IMG/VR virus record: IMGVR_UViG_3300035564_000063
Location: 1-27,032 of that record
Source of the DNA: a virus
Strand: one strand, 5' to 3'
Length of the DNA stretch: 27,032 nt
Shown: positions 25,304-27,032 of the stretch, one piece after another
Numbering within the stretch: the stretch's first letter is position 1
Layout: each line of letters begins with the position of its first letter
Made by a program: the position numbers and the translations under genes
Notes under the pieces: model-generated
Told to the model about the DNA's origin: nothing
Seen by the model: only the letters and a program-made list of their open reading frames with translations
Database searches by the model: none

Positions 25304-27032
25304 ATGGCTGAAGTTCTTAGTTGGGATGAAGCTACGGGAGCGGCGCCAACGCCAGCAGCTGCAGGAACGGCGGCTAAGGCAGCTCCGACAAATGGCCAGA
25401 TGGTTTCGTGGGACGAAGCTACAGGGCAGGATACGCTGGCGGCTAAGGCGAAGGAGCTGCAGACAACCTCGGCGGCGGTTAGGGAAACAGCAAAGGGAGC
25501 TGCCTCCCGCCTTGTGCGCTCTGGGGAAGCAGTTGGAGATATGCTTCTCGGCGCGCCTGCTTCAGTAGTGGGATGGATGCAGGGAGTAGGAGCTGCGCTT
25601 CGCTCGGCGGCAAGCGGAGAATCTAAGGGAACGACTCTGGAAGCATTACAAGGGGAAGAGCTACCAACGATCAACATTGCTGGCCATGCAATGCCGCTGG
25701 AGATGTTGAAGACCCCGCTGCAAAGTCTCCACAAGCTGCTGACAGGGGAAGAGCCGATAGATCAATCTGCGGTAGCGAAGATTGTAGATAAGGCGGCTGC
25801 GCAAGGAGAAAAGGCTGGAGTGCCAAAGGAGATTACTTCCAAAGTAATAGGCGGCATTATGGACTTCGGCGGCTTAGGTGGGCTGCATGCGGGAGTTAAA
25901 CTTGGCGTGACAACGGCACTGAAGCCAGGGGAAGTGGCAATGAAGCCGCCAGTGATGGGGGAAGAAGCTGCTCCTACTGAAGCGCCGCCGAAGACTCGCC
26001 GCGATCTGGATGCTGAGATTGCAAAGATACAAAAGGAAGATAGCTCCGTCTCTGCGCTGCTGAAGAAAGCGGCGAAGGATTCTAAGAAGGCAGAGGGGCT
26101 TCCTGACGATCACCCGATGAAGGACTTGCTGACGCAACGTGCACAACTGCTGCAAGAGGAAGCAGCGGCGAAACAACAAGAACTAGCGGCGGCTAGGGCT
26201 AAGCCGGTGGCACCCGTGGAGCCTTCTGTCGAGGAACGTATTGGCGGGACTGCGGATGACACAGAGGCTGAAGCGCGCAAGGCGGCTGTGATAGAAGCTC
26301 CGGCGATACAGAAGATACTGGAGAAGCCTGGTGCGTTGCGCTCGCCGGAAGAGATGATCCGCTTGCGCGGGGCGGTACAGCGGGCGAACGAAATGGGCTT
26401 CATTGACCCTGACTTAGCGAAGCATATGCTGAAAGTAATGGCGGGGACGGTTGCACTTGGAGCCGCCGGCACTGTTGCGTATGATCTCTATAACACCTAC
26501 GCGAAGGCGAAGGAGACGGAGGAACTGCAGAGGAAACAGGATCTGTATGATAAGCTGAAAGAGGAGGAACGGGATAGGATTAACAACGCTCCCGTAGTGC
26601 CGAATCCAGGGAGTGATGGAAAAATCTTCACGGCGGCGAAGGATATGACGCCGAGCGAGCTGACGACACTGCTGCTGAGTGGAGGGGTGCTAGGAAGTGT
26701 GAGGATGAAGGGAGTGGGGAGCTGGCATCCGGAGGCGGTGGAGAGGTTGGCGAGTCCTCTACGTAGATCTATGCGCGGCGGCAATGATTACTTTCCTGAT
26801 GGTGCTCCTCCTGAGGTTAAGGCTGAAGTTGAATGGACAGGTAAGGCCGTCCGTAACTACCTCAACAAGCACGCAGGAACGGAGGGAGATCCGCTGAAGG
26901 ATGTAGAACTGCCGAGCGGGAAGAAGTGGGGGGAGGTTACTGATGCACTAATTAAGGGTAAAACTGTTGCACAAATTGACCGAGAAGGAAACTTTAACGA
27001 TCTTGGCATGGTACAAGAAGCGCGAGAAAAAC
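25304..27032 (+). CDS. Large internal virion / polyvalent-type protein, 3' end cut by window edge
   Basis: The frame opens at ATG 25304 and stays open for 576 codons to the right edge. Residues 4-12 and 33-41 repeat VLSWDEATG / MVSWDEATG, a short motif seen at N-termini of phage ejection proteins. Then come helical Ala/Lys/Glu-rich regions, a segment of about 17 small hydrophobic residues near 375-392 (AGTVALGAAGTVAYDLY) and a charged coil. Near residue 505 begins a globular domain (GGNDYFPDGAPPEVKAEVEW, then TGKAVRNYLNKHAGTEGDPL) that resembles domains of large polyvalent phage proteins. It would be injected with the DNA. Total length unknown. Confidence 0.7.
   Translation, partial: MAEVLSWDEATGAAPTPAAAGTAAKAAPTNGQMVSWDEATGQDTLAAKAKELQTTSAAVRETAKGAASRLVRSGEAVGDMLLGAPASVVGWMQGVGAALRSAASGESKGTTLEALQGEELPTINIAGHAMPLEMLKTPLQSLHKLLTGEEPIDQSAVAKIVDKAAAQGEKAGVPKEITSKVIGGIMDFGGLGGLHAGVKLGVTTALKPGEVAMKPPVMGEEAAPTEAPPKTRRDLDAEIAKIQKEDSSVSALLKKAAKDSKKAEGLPDDHPMKDLLTQRAQLLQEEAAAKQQELAAARAKPVAPVEPSVEERIGGTADDTEAEARKAAVIEAPAIQKILEKPGALRSPEEMIRLRGAVQRANEMGFIDPDLAKHMLKVMAGTVALGAAGTVAYDLYNTYAKAKETEELQRKQDLYDKLKEEERDRINNAPVVPNPGSDGKIFTAAKDMTPSELTTLLLSGGVLGSVRMKGVGSWHPEAVERLASPLRRSMRGGNDYFPDGAPPEVKAEVEWTGKAVRNYLNKHAGTEGDPLKDVELPSGKKWGEVTDALIKGKTVAQIDREGNFNDLGMVQEAREK

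Noticed and set aside
1-27032. CRISPR array, insertion sequence, integrase or attachment site
   Set aside because: No regularly spaced identical repeats, no transposase or integrase motifs and no tRNA-like attachment sequence were seen in the window.

Overview
The window looks like part of a tailed double-stranded DNA bacteriophage genome, most likely a short-tailed (podovirus-type) phage. The right 21 kb reads as a continuous rightward virion module: small DNA-binding protein or small terminase, large terminase, portal, scaffold, decoration protein, major capsid protein, P22 gp4-like and gp10-like head-completion proteins, fibre-like proteins and large internal (ejection) proteins. No tail sheath, tail tube or tape-measure gene is visible, which fits a podovirus. 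No integrase, replication gene or host gene is in the window, so lifestyle and host cannot be read directly.

Region 1-5278 is transcribed leftward. It holds a partial gene at the left edge and 16 small, mostly unrecognised genes of 19-229 codons. Most are packed with 4-base ATGA/GTGA or TAATG stop-start overlaps. Several are micro-genes shorter than 50 codons: a 19-residue membrane peptide, three other short membrane or secreted candidates, and a 39-residue soluble peptide. Region 5279-5808 is a divergent control region rich in palindromes and helically phased repeats. Region 5809-27032 is transcribed rightward; its last gene runs off the right edge.

The most striking observation is a family of promoter-like elements: a GAAC(T/C) block, exactly 16 bp, then GTC followed by three bases ending in A or T. 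One lies in each of the larger leftward intergenic gaps (A at 506-533, F weak at 1022-1048, B at 2000-2027, D at 3222-3248, C at 4250-4277, E at 5320-5346). One faces right immediately before the first rightward gene (G at 5777-5803). The -35 AAC and -10 GTC blocks are hallmarks of promoters read by extracytoplasmic-function (ECF) sigma factors rather than sigma-70. I infer that the leftward genes, and perhaps the virion operon, form one ECF-type regulon. The sigma factor would come from the host or from a phage gene outside this window.

Other non-coding structure includes a densely folded 270-base region (895-1167), a hairpin leader (1881-1952), a 43-47 base imperfect inverted repeat around an A/T-rich core (4034-4222), and two similar stem-loops at 5719-5744 and 15225-15258 with a compensatory base-pair change. 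Notable coding features are a phage GroES-like co-chaperonin, a zinc-ribbon-like insertion in the large terminase, a beta-rich module inserted in a probable beta-helix protein, and a duplicated EQFEPT motif family whose first copy overlaps the terminase-region gene in another frame.
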